This document shows positions 36,501 through 49,734 of a stretch of 64,000 bases of DNA, piece by piece (position 1 is the stretch's first letter; every line of letters begins with the position of its first letter). Source of the stretch: Siphonodentalium dalli (Eukaryota; Mollusca; Scaphopoda; Gadilida; Siphonodentaliidae); the NCBI GenBank assembly GCA_032622095.1, contig CP136063.1, positions 271,555,426 through 271,619,425 of the forward strand, read 5' to 3'. The position numbers and the translations under genes are program-made. The notes under the pieces were generated by a model. It did not search any database. It worked only from the letters and a program-made list of their open reading frames with translations, and was not told the DNA's origin.

Positions 36501-39500
36501 ATTGTTAGTCTTATTCCTTGTATGTTACAAATAAAGAACGCGCATTGTTAGTCTTATTCCTGGTATGTTACAAATAAAGAACGCTCATTGTTCGTCTATT
36601 CCTGGTATGTTACAAATAAAGAGCGTTCATCGTTAGTCTATTCCTGGTATGTTACAAATAAAGAACGCTCATTGTTAGTCTATTCCTGGTATGTTACACA
36701 TAAAGAGCGTTCTCGTTAGTCTATTCCAGGTATGTTACAAATAAAGAACGCTCATTGTTTGTATATTCCTGGTATGTTACAAATAAAGAACACTCATTGT
36801 TAGTCTATTCCTGGTATGTTATAAATACAGAGCGTTCATTGTTAGTCTATTCCTGATATATTACACATACAGAACGCTCATTGTTAGTCTTACTCCTGGT
36901 ATGTTACAAATACAGAACGCTCATTGTTAGTCTTACTCCTGGTATGTTACAAATCAAGAACGTTCATTGTTAGTCTTACTCCTGGTATGTGACAAATAAA
37001 GAGAGTTCATTGTTAGTCTATTCCTGGTATGTTACAAATAAAGAACGCTCATTGTTAGTCTATTCCTGGATTGTAACCAACAAAGAACGTCTATTGTTAG
37101 TCTTATTCATGGTATGTTACAAATAAAGAACGCTCATTGTTAGTCTATTACTGGTATGTTACAAATAAAGAGCGTTCATCGTTAGTCTATTGCTGGTATG
37201 TTAAAAATAAAGAACGCTCATTGTTAGTCTATTCCTGGTATGTTACAAATAAAGAGCGTTCATCGTTAGTCTATTCCTGGTATGTTACAAATAAAGAACG
37301 CTCATTACACATAAAGAACGCTCATTGTTAGTCTTACTCCTGGTATGTTACAAATAAAGAGCGTTCATTGTTAGTCTTACTCCTGGTATGTTACAAATAC
37401 AGAATGTTCACTGTTAGTCTATTCCTGGTATGTTACAAATCAAGAGCGTTCATTGTTAGTCTATTCCTGTTATGTTACAAATAAAGAACGCTCATTGTTA
37501 TATAGTCTATTCCTAGTATGTTACAAATAAAGAGCGTTCATTGTTAGTCTTACTCCTGGTATGTTACAAATAAAGAGCGTTCATTGTTAGTCTTACTCCT
37601 GGTATGTTACAAATACAGAATGTTCATTGTTAGTCTATTCCTGGTATGTTACAAATCAAGAGTGTTCATTCTTAGTCTATTCCTGTTATGTTACAAATAA
37701 AGAACGCTCAATGTTATATAGTCTATTCCTAGTATGTTACAAATAAAGAGCGTTCATTGTTAGTCTTACTCCTGGTATGTTACAAATAAAGAACGCTCAT
37801 TGTTAGTCTATTCCTGGTATGTTATAAATAAAGAGCGTTCATTGTTAGTCTTACTTCTGGTATGTTACCAATACAGAACGCTCATTGTTAGTCTTATTCC
37901 TGGTATGTTACAAATAAAGAACGCTCATTATTAGTCTTACTCTTGGTATGTTACATATAAAGAGCGTTGATTGATAGTCTATTATTGGTATGTTACATAT
38001 AAAGAACGCTCATTGTTAGTCTTACTCCTGGTATGTTACAAATAAAGAGTGTTCATTGTTACTCTTACTCCTGGTATGTTACAAATAAAGAACGCTCATT
38101 GCTAGTCTATTCCTGGTATGTTACAAATAAAAAGCGTTCATTGTTAGTCTTATTCCTGGTATGTTACAAATAAATAACGCTCATTGTTAGTCTATTCCTG
38201 GTATGTTACAAATAAAGAACGCTCATTGTTAGTCTATTCCTGGTATGTTATAAATAAAGAGCGTTCATTGTTAGTCTTACTTCTGGTATGTTACCAATAC
38301 AGAACGTCCATTGTTAGTCTTACTCCTGGTATGTTACAAATAAAGAACGCTCATTATTAGTCTTACTCTTGGTATGTTACATATAAAGAGCGTTGATTGA
38401 TAGTCTATTATTGGTATGTTACATATAAAGAACGCTCATTGTTAGTCTTACTCCTGGTATGTTACAAATAAAGAGTGTTCATTGTTACTCTTACTCCTGG
38501 TATGTTACAAATAAAGAACGCTCATTGCTAGTCTATTCCTGGTATGTTACAAATAAAAAGCGTTCATTGTTAGTCTTATTCCTGGTATGTTACAAATAAA
38601 TAACGCTCATTGTTAGTCTATTCCTGGTATGTTACAAATAAAGAGCGTTCATTGTTAGTCTTATTCCTTGTATGTTACAAATAAAGAACGCGCATTGTTA
38701 GTCTTATTCCTGGTATGTTACAAATAAAGAACGCTCATTGTTCGTCTATTCCTGGTATGTTACAAATAAAGAGCGTTCATCGTTAGTCTATTCCTGGTAT
38801 GTTACAAATAAAGAACGCTCATTGTTAGTCTATTCCTGGTATGTTACACATAAAGAGCGTTCTCGTTAGTCTATTCCAGGTATGTTACAAATAAAGAACG
38901 CTCATTGTTTGTATATTCCTGGTATGTTACAAATAAAGAACACTCATTGTTAGTCTATTCCTGGTATGTTATAAATACAGAGCGTTCATTGTTAGTCTAT
39001 TCCTGATATATTACACATACAGAACGCTCATTGTTAGTCTTACTCCTGGTATGTTACAAATACAGAACGCTCATTGTTAGTCTTACTCCTGGTATGTTAC
39101 AAATCAAGAACGTTCATTGTTAGTCTTACTCCTGGTATGTGACAAATAAAGAGAGTTCATTGTTAGTCTATTCCTGGTATGTTACAAATAAAGAACGCTC
39201 ATTGTTAGTCTATTCCTGGATTGTAACCAACAAAGAACGTCTATTGTTAGTCTTATTCATGGTATGTTACAAATAAAGAACGCTCATTGTTAGTCTATTA
39301 CTGGTATGTTACAAATAAAGAGCGTTCATCGTTAGTCTATTGCTGGTATGTTAAAAATAAAGAACGCTCATTGTTAGTCTATTCCTGGTATGTTACAAAT
39401 AAAGAGCGTTCATCGTTAGTCTATTCCTGGTATGTTACAAATAAAGAACGCTCATTACACATAAAGAACGCTCATTGTTAGTCTTACTCCTGGTATGTTA

Positions 39501-40351
39501 CAAATAAAGAGCGTTCATTGTTAGTCTTACTCCTGGTATGTTACAAATACAGAATGTTCACTGTTAGTCTATTCCTGGTATGTTACAAATCAAGAGCGTT
39601 CATTGTTAGTCTATTCCTGTTATGTTACAAATAAAGAACGCTCATTGTTATATAGTCTATTCCTAGTATGTTACAAATAAAGAGCGTTCATTGTTAGTCT
39701 TACTCCTGGTATGTTACAAATAAAGAGCGTTCATTGTTAGTCTTACTCCTGGTATGTTACAAATACAGAATGTTCACTGTTAGTCTATTCCTGGTATGTT
39801 ACAAATCAAGAGTGTTCATTCTTAGTCTATTCCTGTTATGTTACAAATAAAGAACGCTCAATGTTATATAGTCTATTCCTAGTATGTTATAAATAAAGAG
39901 CGTTCATTGTTAGTTTTACTCCTGGTATGTTACAAATAAAGAACGCTCATTGTTAGTCTATTCCTGGTATGTTATAAATAAAGAGCGTTCATTGTTAGTC
40001 TTACTTCTGGTATGTTACCAATACAGAACGCTCATTGTTAGTCTTATTCCTGGTATGTTACAAATAAAGAGCGTTCATTGTTAGTCTATTCCTGGTATGT
40101 TACCAATAAAGCTCATTCATTGTTAGTCTTATTCCTGTGATGTTACAAATAAAGAGCGTTCATTGTTAGTCTATTCCTGGTACGTTACAAATAAAGAGCG
40201 TGTATTGTTAGTCTATTCCTGGTATGTAACCAACAAAGCACGTCCATTGTTAGTCTTATTCCTGGTATGTTACACATAAAGAGCGTTCATTGTTAGTCTT
40301 ATTCCTGGTATGTTACAAAAAAAGAACGCTCATTGTTAGTCTATTCCTGGT
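33594..40351. repeat. Higher-order unit U7, 6,758 bp (A type with 2,150-bp insert)
   Basis: This is the first A-type unit. Its 42-mer run is 131 codons (34938-35333), ending at CCTGATATATTACTCAT and passing directly to sequence that follows the 103-codon run in other units. It exceeds the next A unit by exactly 2,150 bp, explained by extra satellite between about 37919 and 40068. A 1-bp loss (CTGGTAGTTAC near 35796) is shared with U8 but not U11. The GTCGTAGTC variant near 34004 is likewise shared with U8 near 40762. Confidence 0.85.
37919..40068. repeat. 2,150-bp satellite insert in U7
   Basis: At about 37919 the A-unit order breaks: the monomer expected to read GAGCGTTC before CCAATAAAGCTC is instead followed by the TTATTAGTCTTACTCTTGG segment normally found about 1.7 kb earlier. 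That segment occurs twice within the insert, at 37926 and 38352 (offset 426 bp, ten monomers), before the sequence proceeds through a second copy of the 64-codon-run region at 39287. The normal order resumes at about 40069. Both copies carry GTTACTCTTACTCC (near 38058 and 38484), otherwise seen at 31769 in U6 and not at the matching place in U7, so the donor was U6-like. From 38487 it is collinear with U6 at an offset of 6,715 bp. Confidence 0.85.
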
Positions 40352-43300
40352 ATGTTACATATAAAGAACGTCCATTGTTATTCTTATTCCTGGTATGTTA
40401 CAAATAAAGAACGCTCATTGTTAGTCTATTCCTGGTACGTTACAAATAAAGAGCGTTCATTGCTAGTCTATTCCAGGTATGTTACAAATAAAGAACGTTT
40501 ATTGCTAATCTTATTCCTGGTATGTTACAAATAAAGAACGCTCATTTTTAGTTTTATTCCTGGTATGTTACAAATAAAGAGCGTTCATTGTTAGTCCATT
40601 CCTGGTATGTTACAAATAAAGAGCGTTTATTGTTTGTCTATTCCTGGTATGTAACCAACAAAGAACGTCTATTGTTAGTCTTATTCCTGGTATGTTACAC
40701 ATAAAGAGCGTTCATTGTTAGTATATTCATTGTTTGTAACCAATAAAGACCGTTCATTGTTAGTCGTAGTCATGGTATGTTACAAATAAAGAGCGTCCCG
40801 TATTAGTATATTCATTGTATGTTACACATAAAGATCGTTCATTGTTAGTCTTACACATTGTATGTTACAAATAAAGAGCGTTCATTGTTAGTCTATTCCT
40901 GGTTTGTTACAAATAAATAACGCTCATTGTTATATAGTCTATTATTGGTATGTTACAAATAAAGAGCGTTCATTGTTAGTCTTACTCCTGGTATGTTACA
41001 AATAAAGAACGCTCATTGTTAGTCTATTCCTGGTATGTTATAAATAAAGAGCGTTCCTTGTTAGTATATTCATGGTATGTTACAATTAAAGATCGTGCAT
41101 TGTTAGTCTTATTCCTGGTATGTTACACATAAAGAGCGTTCATTGTTAGTCTACTCATTGTATATTACCAATAAAGAGCGTTCCTTGTTAGAAAATTCAT
41201 GGTATGTTACAAATAAAGATCGTTCATTGTTAGTCTTATTCCTGGTATGTTACAAATAAAGAACGCTCATTGTTAGTCTATTCCTGGTATGTTACAAATA
41301 AAGAGCGTTAATTGTTAGTCTATTCCTGGTATGTAACCAACAAGGAACGTCCATTGTTAGTCTTATTCATGGTATGTTACAAATAAAGAGCGTTCATTGC
41401 TAGTCTTACTCCTGGTATGTGACAAATAAAGAACGCTCATTATTAGTCTTACTCTTGGTAGGTTACATATAAAGAGCGTTGATTGATAGTCTATTATTGG
41501 TATGTTACATATAAAGAACGCTCATTGTTAGTCTTATTCCTGGTATGTTACAAATAAAGAGTGTTCATTGTTAGTCTTACTCCTGGTATGTTACAAATAA
41601 AGAACGCTCATTGCTAGTCTATTCCTGGTATGTTACAAATAAAGAGCGTTCATTGTTAGTCTTATTCCTGGTATGTTACAAATAAATAACGCTCATTGTT
41701 AGTCTATTCCTGGTGTGTTACAAATAAAGAGCGTTCATTGTTAGTCTATACCTGGTATGATACAAATAAAGAGCGTTCATTGTTAGTCTACTCATTGTAT
41801 ATTACCAATAAAGAGCGTTCCTTGTTAGAAAATTCATGGTATGTTACAAATAAAGAACGCTCATTGTTCGTCTTTTCCTGGTATGTTACAAATAAAGAGC
41901 GTTCATCGTTAGTCTATTCCTGGTATGTTACAAATAAAGAACGCTCATTGTTAGTCTATTCCTGGTATGTTACAAATAAAGAACGCTCATTGTTCGTCTA
42001 TTCCTGGTATGTTACAAATAAAGAGCGTTCATCGTTAGTCTATTCCTGGTATGTTACAAATAAAGAGCGTTCATTGTTAGTCTATTCCTGATATATTACT
42101 CATAAAGAACGTTCATTGTTAGTCTTACTCCTGGTATGTTACAAATAAAGAATGTTCATTGTTAGTCTATTCCTGGTATGTTACACATAAAGAGCGTTCA
42201 TTGTCAGTCTACTCGTTGTATATTACCAATAAGAGCGTCCCTTGTTAGTATATTCATGGTATGTTACAAATAAAGATCGTTCATTGTTAGTCTTATTCCT
42301 GGTATGTTACAAATAAAGAGCGTTCATTGTTAGTCTTACACATTGTATGTTACAAATAAAGAGCGTTCACTGTTAGTCACCTCCTGACAAATAACCAATA
42401 CTGAGCGTTCATTGTTAGTCTATTCCTGGTATGTTACCAATAAAGATCATTCATTGTTAGTCTTATTCCTGTGATGTTACAAATAAAGAGCGTTAATTGT
42501 TAGTCTATTCTTGGTATGTTACAAATAAAGAGCGTTCATTGTTAGTCTTACTCCTGGTAGTTACAAATAAAGAACGCTCATTGTTAGTCTATTCCTGGTA
42601 TGTTATAAATAAAGAGCGTTCCTTGTTAGTATATTCATGTTATGTTACAAATAAAGATCGTGCATTGTTAGTCTTATTCCTGGTATGTTACACATAAAGA
42701 GCGTTCATTGTTAGTCTACTCATTGTTTATTACCAATAAAGAGCGTTCCTTGTTAGAAAATTCATGGTATGTTACAAATAAAGATCGTTCATTGTTAGTC
42801 TTATTCCTGGTATGTTACAAATAAAGAACGCTCATTGTTAGTCTATTTCTGGTATGTTACAAATAAAGAGCGTTAATTGTTAGTCTATTCCTGGTATGTA
42901 ACCAACAAGGAACGTCCATTGTTAGTCTTACTCCTGGTATGTTACAAATAAAGAACGCTCATTATTAGTCTTACTCTTGGTATGTTACATATAAAGAGCG
43001 TTGATTGATAGTCTATTATTGGTATGTTACATATAAAGAACGCTCATTGTTAGTCTTACTCCTGGTATGTTACAAATAAAGAGTGTTCATTGTTAGTCTT
43101 ACTCCTGGTATGTTACAAATAAAGAACGCTCATTGCTAGTCTATTCCTGGTATGTTACAAATAAAAAGCGTTCATTGTTAGTCTTATTCCTGGTATGTTA
43201 CAAATAAATAACGCTCATTGTTAGTCTATTCCTGGTATGTTACAAATAAAGAGCGTTCATTGTTAGTCTTATTCCTTGTATGTTACAAATAAAGAACGCG

Positions 43301-44959
43301 CATTGTTAGTCTTATTCCTGGTATGTTACAAATAAAGAACGCTCATTGTTCGTCTATTCCTGGTATGTTACAAATAAAGAGCGTTCATCGTTAGTCTATT
43401 CCTGGTATGTTACAAATAAAGAACGCTCATTGTTAGTCTATTCCTGGTATGTTACACATAAAGAGCGTTCTCGTTAGTCTATTCCAGGTATGTTACAAAT
43501 AAAGAACGCTCATTGTTTGTATATTCCTGGTATGTTACAAATAAAGAACACTCATTGTTAGTCTATTCCTGGTATGTTATAAATACAGAGCGTTCATTGT
43601 TAGTCTATTCCTGATATATTACACATACAGAACGCTCATTGTTAGTCTTACTCCTGGTATGTTACAAATACAGAACGCTCATTGTTAGTCTTACTCCTGG
43701 TATGTTACAAATCAAGAACGTTCATTGTTAGTCTTACTCCTGGTATGTGACAAATAAAGAGAGTTCATTGTTAGTCTATTCCTGGTATGTTACAAATAAA
43801 GAACGCTCATTGTTAGTCTATTCCTGGATTGTAACCAACAAAGAACGTCTATTGTTAGTCTTATTCATGGTATGTTACAAATAAAGAACGCTCATTGTTA
43901 GTCTATTACTGGTATGTTACAAATAAAGAGCGTTCATCGTTAGTCTATTGCTGGTATGTTAAAAATAAAGAACGCTCATTGTTAGTCTATTCCTGGTATG
44001 TTACAAATAAAGAGCGTTCATCGTTAGTCTATTCCTGGTATGTTACAAATAAAGAACGCTCATTACACATAAAGAACGCTCATTGTTAGTCTTACTCCTG
44101 GTATGTTACAAATAAAGAGCGTTCATTGTTAGTCTTACTCCTGGTATGTTACAAATACAGAATGTTCACTGTTAGTCTATTCCTGGTATGTTACAAATCA
44201 AGAGCGTTCATTGTTAGTCTATTCCTGTTATGTTACAAATAAAGAACGCTCATTGTTATATAGTCTATTCCTAGTATGTTACAAATAAAGAGCGTTCATT
44301 GTTAGTCTTACTCCTGGTATGTTACAAATAAAGAGCGTTCATTGTTAGTCTTACTCCTGGTATGTTACAAATACAGAATGTTCATTGTTAGTCTATTCCT
44401 GGTATGTTACAAATCAAGAGTGTTCATTCTTAGTCTATTCCTGTTATGTTACAAATAAAGAACGCTCAATGTTATATAGTCTATTCCTAGTATGTTACAA
44501 ATAAAGAGCGTTCATTGTTAGTCTTACTCCTGGTATGTTACAAATAAAGAACGCTCATTGTTAGTCTATTCCTGGTATGTTATAAATAAAGAGCGTTCAT
44601 TGTTAGTCTTACTTCTGGTATGTTACCAATACAGAACGCTCATTGTTAGTCTTATTCCTGGTATGTTACAAATAAAGAGCGTTCATTGTTAGTCTATTCC
44701 TGGTATGTTACCAATAAAGCTCATTCATTGTTAGTCTTATTCCTGTGATGTTACAAATAAAGAGCGTTCATTGTTAGTCTATTCCTGGTACGTTACAAAT
44801 AAAGAGCGTGTATTGTTAGTCTATTCCTGATATGTAACCAACAAAGCACGTCCATTGTTAGTCTTATTCCTGGTATGTTACACATAAAGAGCGTTCATTG
44901 TTAGTCTTATTCCTGGTATGTTACAAATAAAGAACGCTCATTGTTAGTCTATTCCTGGT
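40352..44959. repeat. Higher-order unit U8, 4,608 bp (A type)
   Basis: This is a plain A unit, collinear with U7 at an offset of 6,758 bp up to the U7 insert, and with U11 at 13,207 to 13,208 bp. The one-base change in offset comes from the missing T in CTGGTAGTTAC near 42554. The 131-codon run is at 41696-42091, the divergent monomer at 42376 and the truncated monomer at 44054. Relative to B units it lacks 760 bp (18 monomers) after the 131-codon run, and it has about 1.6 kb that B units lack. Confidence 0.87.
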
Positions 44960-47900
44960 ATGTTACATATAAAGAACGTCCATTGTTATTCTTATTCCTG
45001 GTATGTTACAAATAAAGAACGCTCATTGTTAGTCTATTCCTGGTATGTTACAAATAAAGAGCGTTCATTGCTAGTCTATTCCAGGTATGTTACAAATAAA
45101 GAACGTTTAATGCTAATCTTATTCCTGGTATGTTACAAATAAAGAACGCTCATTTTTAGTTTTATTCCTGGTATGTTACAAATAAAGAGCGTTCATTGTT
45201 AGTCTATTCCTGGTATGTTACAAATAAAGAGCGTTTATTGTTTGTGTATTCCTGGTATGTAACCAACAAAGAACGTCTATTGTTAGTCTTATTCCTGGTA
45301 TGTTACACATAAAGAGCGTTCATTGTTAGTATATTCATTGTTTGTTACCAATAAAGACCGTTCATTGTTAGTCTTAGTCATGGTATGTTACAAATAAAGA
45401 GCGTCCCGTATTAGTATATTCATGGTATGTTACACATAAAGATCGTTCATTGTTAGTCTTACACATTGTATGTTACAAATAAAGAGCGTTCATTGTTAGT
45501 CTATTCCTGGTTTGTTACAAATAGATAACGCTCATTGTTATATAGTCTATTATTGGTATGTTACAAATAAAGAGCGTTCATTGTTAGTCTTACTCCTGGT
45601 ATGTTACAAATAAAGAACGCTCATTGTTAGTCTATTCCTGGTATGTTATAAATAAAGAGCGTTCCTTGTTAGTATATTCATGGTATGTTACAATTAAAGA
45701 TCGTGCATTGTTAGTCTTATTCCTGGTATGTTACACATAAAGAGCGTTCATTGTTAGTCTACTCATTGTATATTACCAATAAAGAGCGTTCCTTGTTAGA
45801 AAATTCATGGTATGTTACAAATAAAGATCGTTCATTGTTAGTCTTATTCCTGGTATGTTACAAATAAAGAACGCTCATTGTTAGTCTATTCCTGGTATGT
45901 TACAAATAAAGAGCGTTAATTGTTAGTCTATTCCTGGTATGTAACCAACAAGGAACGTCCATTGTTAGTCTTATTCATGGTATGTTACAAATAAAGATCG
46001 TTCATTGCTAGTCTTACTCCTGGTATGTGACAAATAAAGAACGCTCATTATTAGTCTTACTCTTGGTAGGTTACATATAAAGAGCGTTGATTGATAGTCT
46101 ATTATTGGTATGTTACATATAAAGAACGCTCATTGTTAGTCTTACTCCTGGTATGTTACAAATAAAGAGTGTTCATTGTTAGTCTTACTCCTGGTATGTT
46201 ACAAATAAAGAACGCTCATTGCTAGTCTATTCCTGGTATGTTACAAATAAAGAGCGTTCATTGTTAGTCTTATTCCTGGTATGTTACAAATAAATAACGC
46301 TCATTGTTAGTCTATTCCTGGTGTGTTACAAATAAAGAGCGTTCATTGTTAGTCTATACCTGGTATGATACAAATAAAGAGCGTTCATTGTTAGTCTACT
46401 CATTGTATATTACCAATAAAGAGCGTTCCTTGTTAGAAAATTCATGGTATGTTACAAATAAAGAACGCTCATTGTTCGTCTTTTCCTGGTATGTTACAAA
46501 TAAAGAGCGTTCATCGTTAGTCTATTCCTGGTATGTTACAAATAAAGAACGCTCATTGTTAGTCTATTCCTGGTATGTTACAAATAAAGAACGCTCATTG
46601 TTCGTCTATTCCTGGTATGTTACAAATAAAGAGAGTTCATCGTTAGTCTATTCCTGGTATGTTACAAATAAAGAACGCTCATTGTTAGTCTATTCCTGGT
46701 ATGTTACAAATAAAGAGCGTTCATCGTTAGTCTATTCCTGGTATGTTACAAATAAAGAACGCTCATTGATTGTCTATTCCTGGTATGTTACAAATAAAGA
46801 ACACTCATTGTTAGTCTATTCCTGGTATGTTATAAATAAAGAGCGTTCATTGTTAGTCTATTCATGATATATTACACATAAAGAACGCTCATTGTTAGTC
46901 TTACTCCTGGTATGTTACAAATAAAGAACGCTCATTGTTAGTCTTACTCCTGGTATGTTACAAATAAAGAGCGTTCATTGTTAGTCTTACTCCTGGTATG
47001 TTACAAATAAAGAGAGTTCATTGTTAGTCTATTCCTGGTATGTTACAAATAAAGAACCCTCTTTGTTAGTCTATTCCTGGATTGTAACCAACAAAGAACG
47101 TCCATTGTTAGTCTTATTCATGGTATGTTACAAATAAAGAACACTCATTGTTAGTCTATTCCTGGTATGTTATAAATAAAGAGCGTTCATTGTTAGTCTA
47201 TTCATGATATATTACACATAAAGAACGCTCATTGTTAGTCTTACTCCTGGTATGTTACAAATAAAGAACGCTCATTGTTAGTCTTACTCCTGGTATGTTA
47301 CAAATAAAGAGCGTTCATTGTTAGTCTTACTCCTGGTATGTTACAAATAAAGAGAGTTCATTGTTAGTCTATTCCTGGTATGTTACAAATAAAGAACCCT
47401 CTTTGTTAGTCTATTCCTGGATTGTAACCAACAAAGAACGTCCATTGTTAGTCTTATTCATGGTATGTTACAAATAAAGAACGCTCATTGTTAGTCTATT
47501 CCTGGTATGTTACAAATAAAGAGCGTTCATCGTTAGTCTATTCCTGGTATGTTACAAATAAAGAACGCTCATTGTTAGTCTATTCCTGGTATGTTACAAA
47601 TAAAGAGCGTTCATCGTTAGTCTATTCCTGGTATGTTACAAATAAAGAACTCTCATTGTTTGTCTATTCCAGGTATGTTACAAATAAAGAACGCTCATCG
47701 TTAGTCTATTCCTGGTATGTTATAAATAAAGAGCGTTTATTGTTAGTCTATTCCTCGTTTGTTATAAATAAAGAGCGTTCATTGTTAGTCTATTCCTGAT
47801 ATATTACACATAAAGAACGCTCATTGTTAATCTTACTCCTGGTATGTTACAAATAAAGAATGTTCATTGTTAGTCTATTCCAGGTATGTTACACATAAAG

Positions 47901-49734
47901 AGCGTACATTGTCAGTCTACTCATTGTATATTACCAATAAGAGCGTCCCTTGTTAGTATATTCATGGTATGTTACAAATAAAGATCGTTCATTGTTAGTC
48001 TTACACATTGTATGTTACAAATAAAGATCGTTCATTGTTAGTCTTATTCCTGGTATGTTACAAATAAAGAACGCGCATTGTTAGTCTTATTCCTGGTATG
48101 TTACAAATAAAGAACGCTCATTGTTCGTCTATTCCTGGTATGTTACAAATAAAGAGCGTTCATCGTTAGTCTATTCCTGGTATGTTACAAATAAAGAACG
48201 CTCATTGTTAGTCTATTCCTGGTATGTTACACATAAAGAGCGTTCTCGTTAGTCTATTCCAGGTATGTTACAAATAAAGAACGCTCATTGTTTGTATATT
48301 CCTGGTATGTTACAAATAAAGAACACTCATTGTTAGTCTATTCCTGGTATGTTATAAATACAGAGCGTTCATTGTTAGTCTATTCCTGATATATTACACA
48401 TACAGAACGCTCATTGTTAGTCTTACTCCTGGTATGTTACAAATACAGAACGCTCATTGTTAGTCTTACTCCTGGTATGTTACAAATCAAGAACGTTCAT
48501 TGTTAGTCTTACTCCTGGTATGTGACAAATAAAGAGAGTTCATTGTTAGTCTATTCCTGGTATGTTACAAATAAAGAACGCTCATTGTTAGTCTATTCCT
48601 GGATTGTAACCAACAAAGAACGTCTATTGTTAGTCTTATTCATGGTATGTTACAAATAAAGAACGCTCATTGTTAGTCTATTACTGGTATGTTACAAATA
48701 AAGAGCGTTCATCGTTAGTCTATTGCTGGTATGTTAAAAATAAAGAACGCTCATTGTTAGTCTATTCCTGGTATGTTACAAATAAAGAGCGTTCATCGTT
48801 AGTCTATTCCTGGTATGTTACAAATAAAGAACGCTCATTACACATAAAGAACGCTCATTGTTAGTCTTACTCCTGGTATGTTACACATAAAGAGCGTTCA
48901 TTGTTAGTCTTACTCCTGGTATGTTACAAATACAGAATGTTCACTGTTAGTCTATTCCTGGTATGTTACAAATCAAGAGCGTTCATTGTTAGTCTATTCC
49001 TGTTATGTTACAAATAAAGAACGCTCATTGTTATATAGTCTATTCCTAGTATGTTACAAATAAAGAGCGTTCATTGTTAGTCTTACTCCTGGTATGTTAC
49101 AAATAAAGAGCGTTCATTGTTAGTCTTACTCCTGGTATGTTACAAATACAGAATGTTCATTGTTAGTCTATTCCTGGTATGTTACAAATCAAGAGTGTTC
49201 ATTCTTAGTCTATTCCTGTTATGTTACAAATAAAGAACGCTCAATGTTATATAGTCTATTCCTAGTATGTTACAAATAAAGAGCGTTCATTGTTAGTCTT
49301 ACTCCTGGTATGTTACAAATAAAGAACGCTCATTGTTAGTCTATTCCTGGTATGTTATAAATAAAGAGCGTTCATTGTTAGTCTTACTTCTGGTATGTTA
49401 CCAATACAGAACGCTCATTGTTAGTCTTATTCCTGGTATGTTACAAATAAAGAGCGTTCATTGTTAGTCTATTCCTGGTATGTTACCAATAAAGCTCATT
49501 CATTGTTAGTCTTATTCCTGTGATGTTACAAATAAAGAGCGTTCATTGTTAGTCTATTCCTGGTACGTTACAAATAAAGAGCGTGTATTGTTAGTCTATT
49601 CCTGATATGTAACCAACAAAGCACGTCCATTGTTAGTCTTATTCCTGGTATGTTACACATAAAGAGCGTTCATTGTTAGTCTTATTCCTGGTATGTTACA
49701 AATAAAGAACGCTCATTGTTAGTCTATTCCTGGT
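44960..49734. repeat. Higher-order unit U9, 4,775 bp (B head, A tail chimera)
   Basis: The left part is B type: a 187-codon run at 46304-46867 with the AAAGAGAGTTC variant seen also at 51403 and 59836. A 340-bp tandem duplication (46801-47480) follows, then the 103-codon run at 47488-47799. At about 48043-48075 it leaves the B order and joins an A-type segment starting at the CGCGC monomer. From there it follows A units, with the 48670 run matching 57103 at 8,433 bp. The divergent monomer was lost in the joined-out stretch. It shares GTTTAATGC near 45105 with U12 but not with U10. Confidence 0.85.
46801..47480. repeat. 340-bp (8-monomer) tandem duplication in U9
   Basis: Copies 46801-47140 and 47141-47480 both run from the GAACACTC monomer through CATGATATATTACAC, GAGAGTTC and GAACCCTCTTTG to the CATGGTATG monomer. 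U10 and U12 have one copy, so the interval from the 187-codon run to the 103-codon run is 1,184 bp here and 844 bp there. 340 bp equals four 42-mers plus four 43-mers, so monomer register is kept. No difference between the copies was noticed. Confidence 0.9.
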
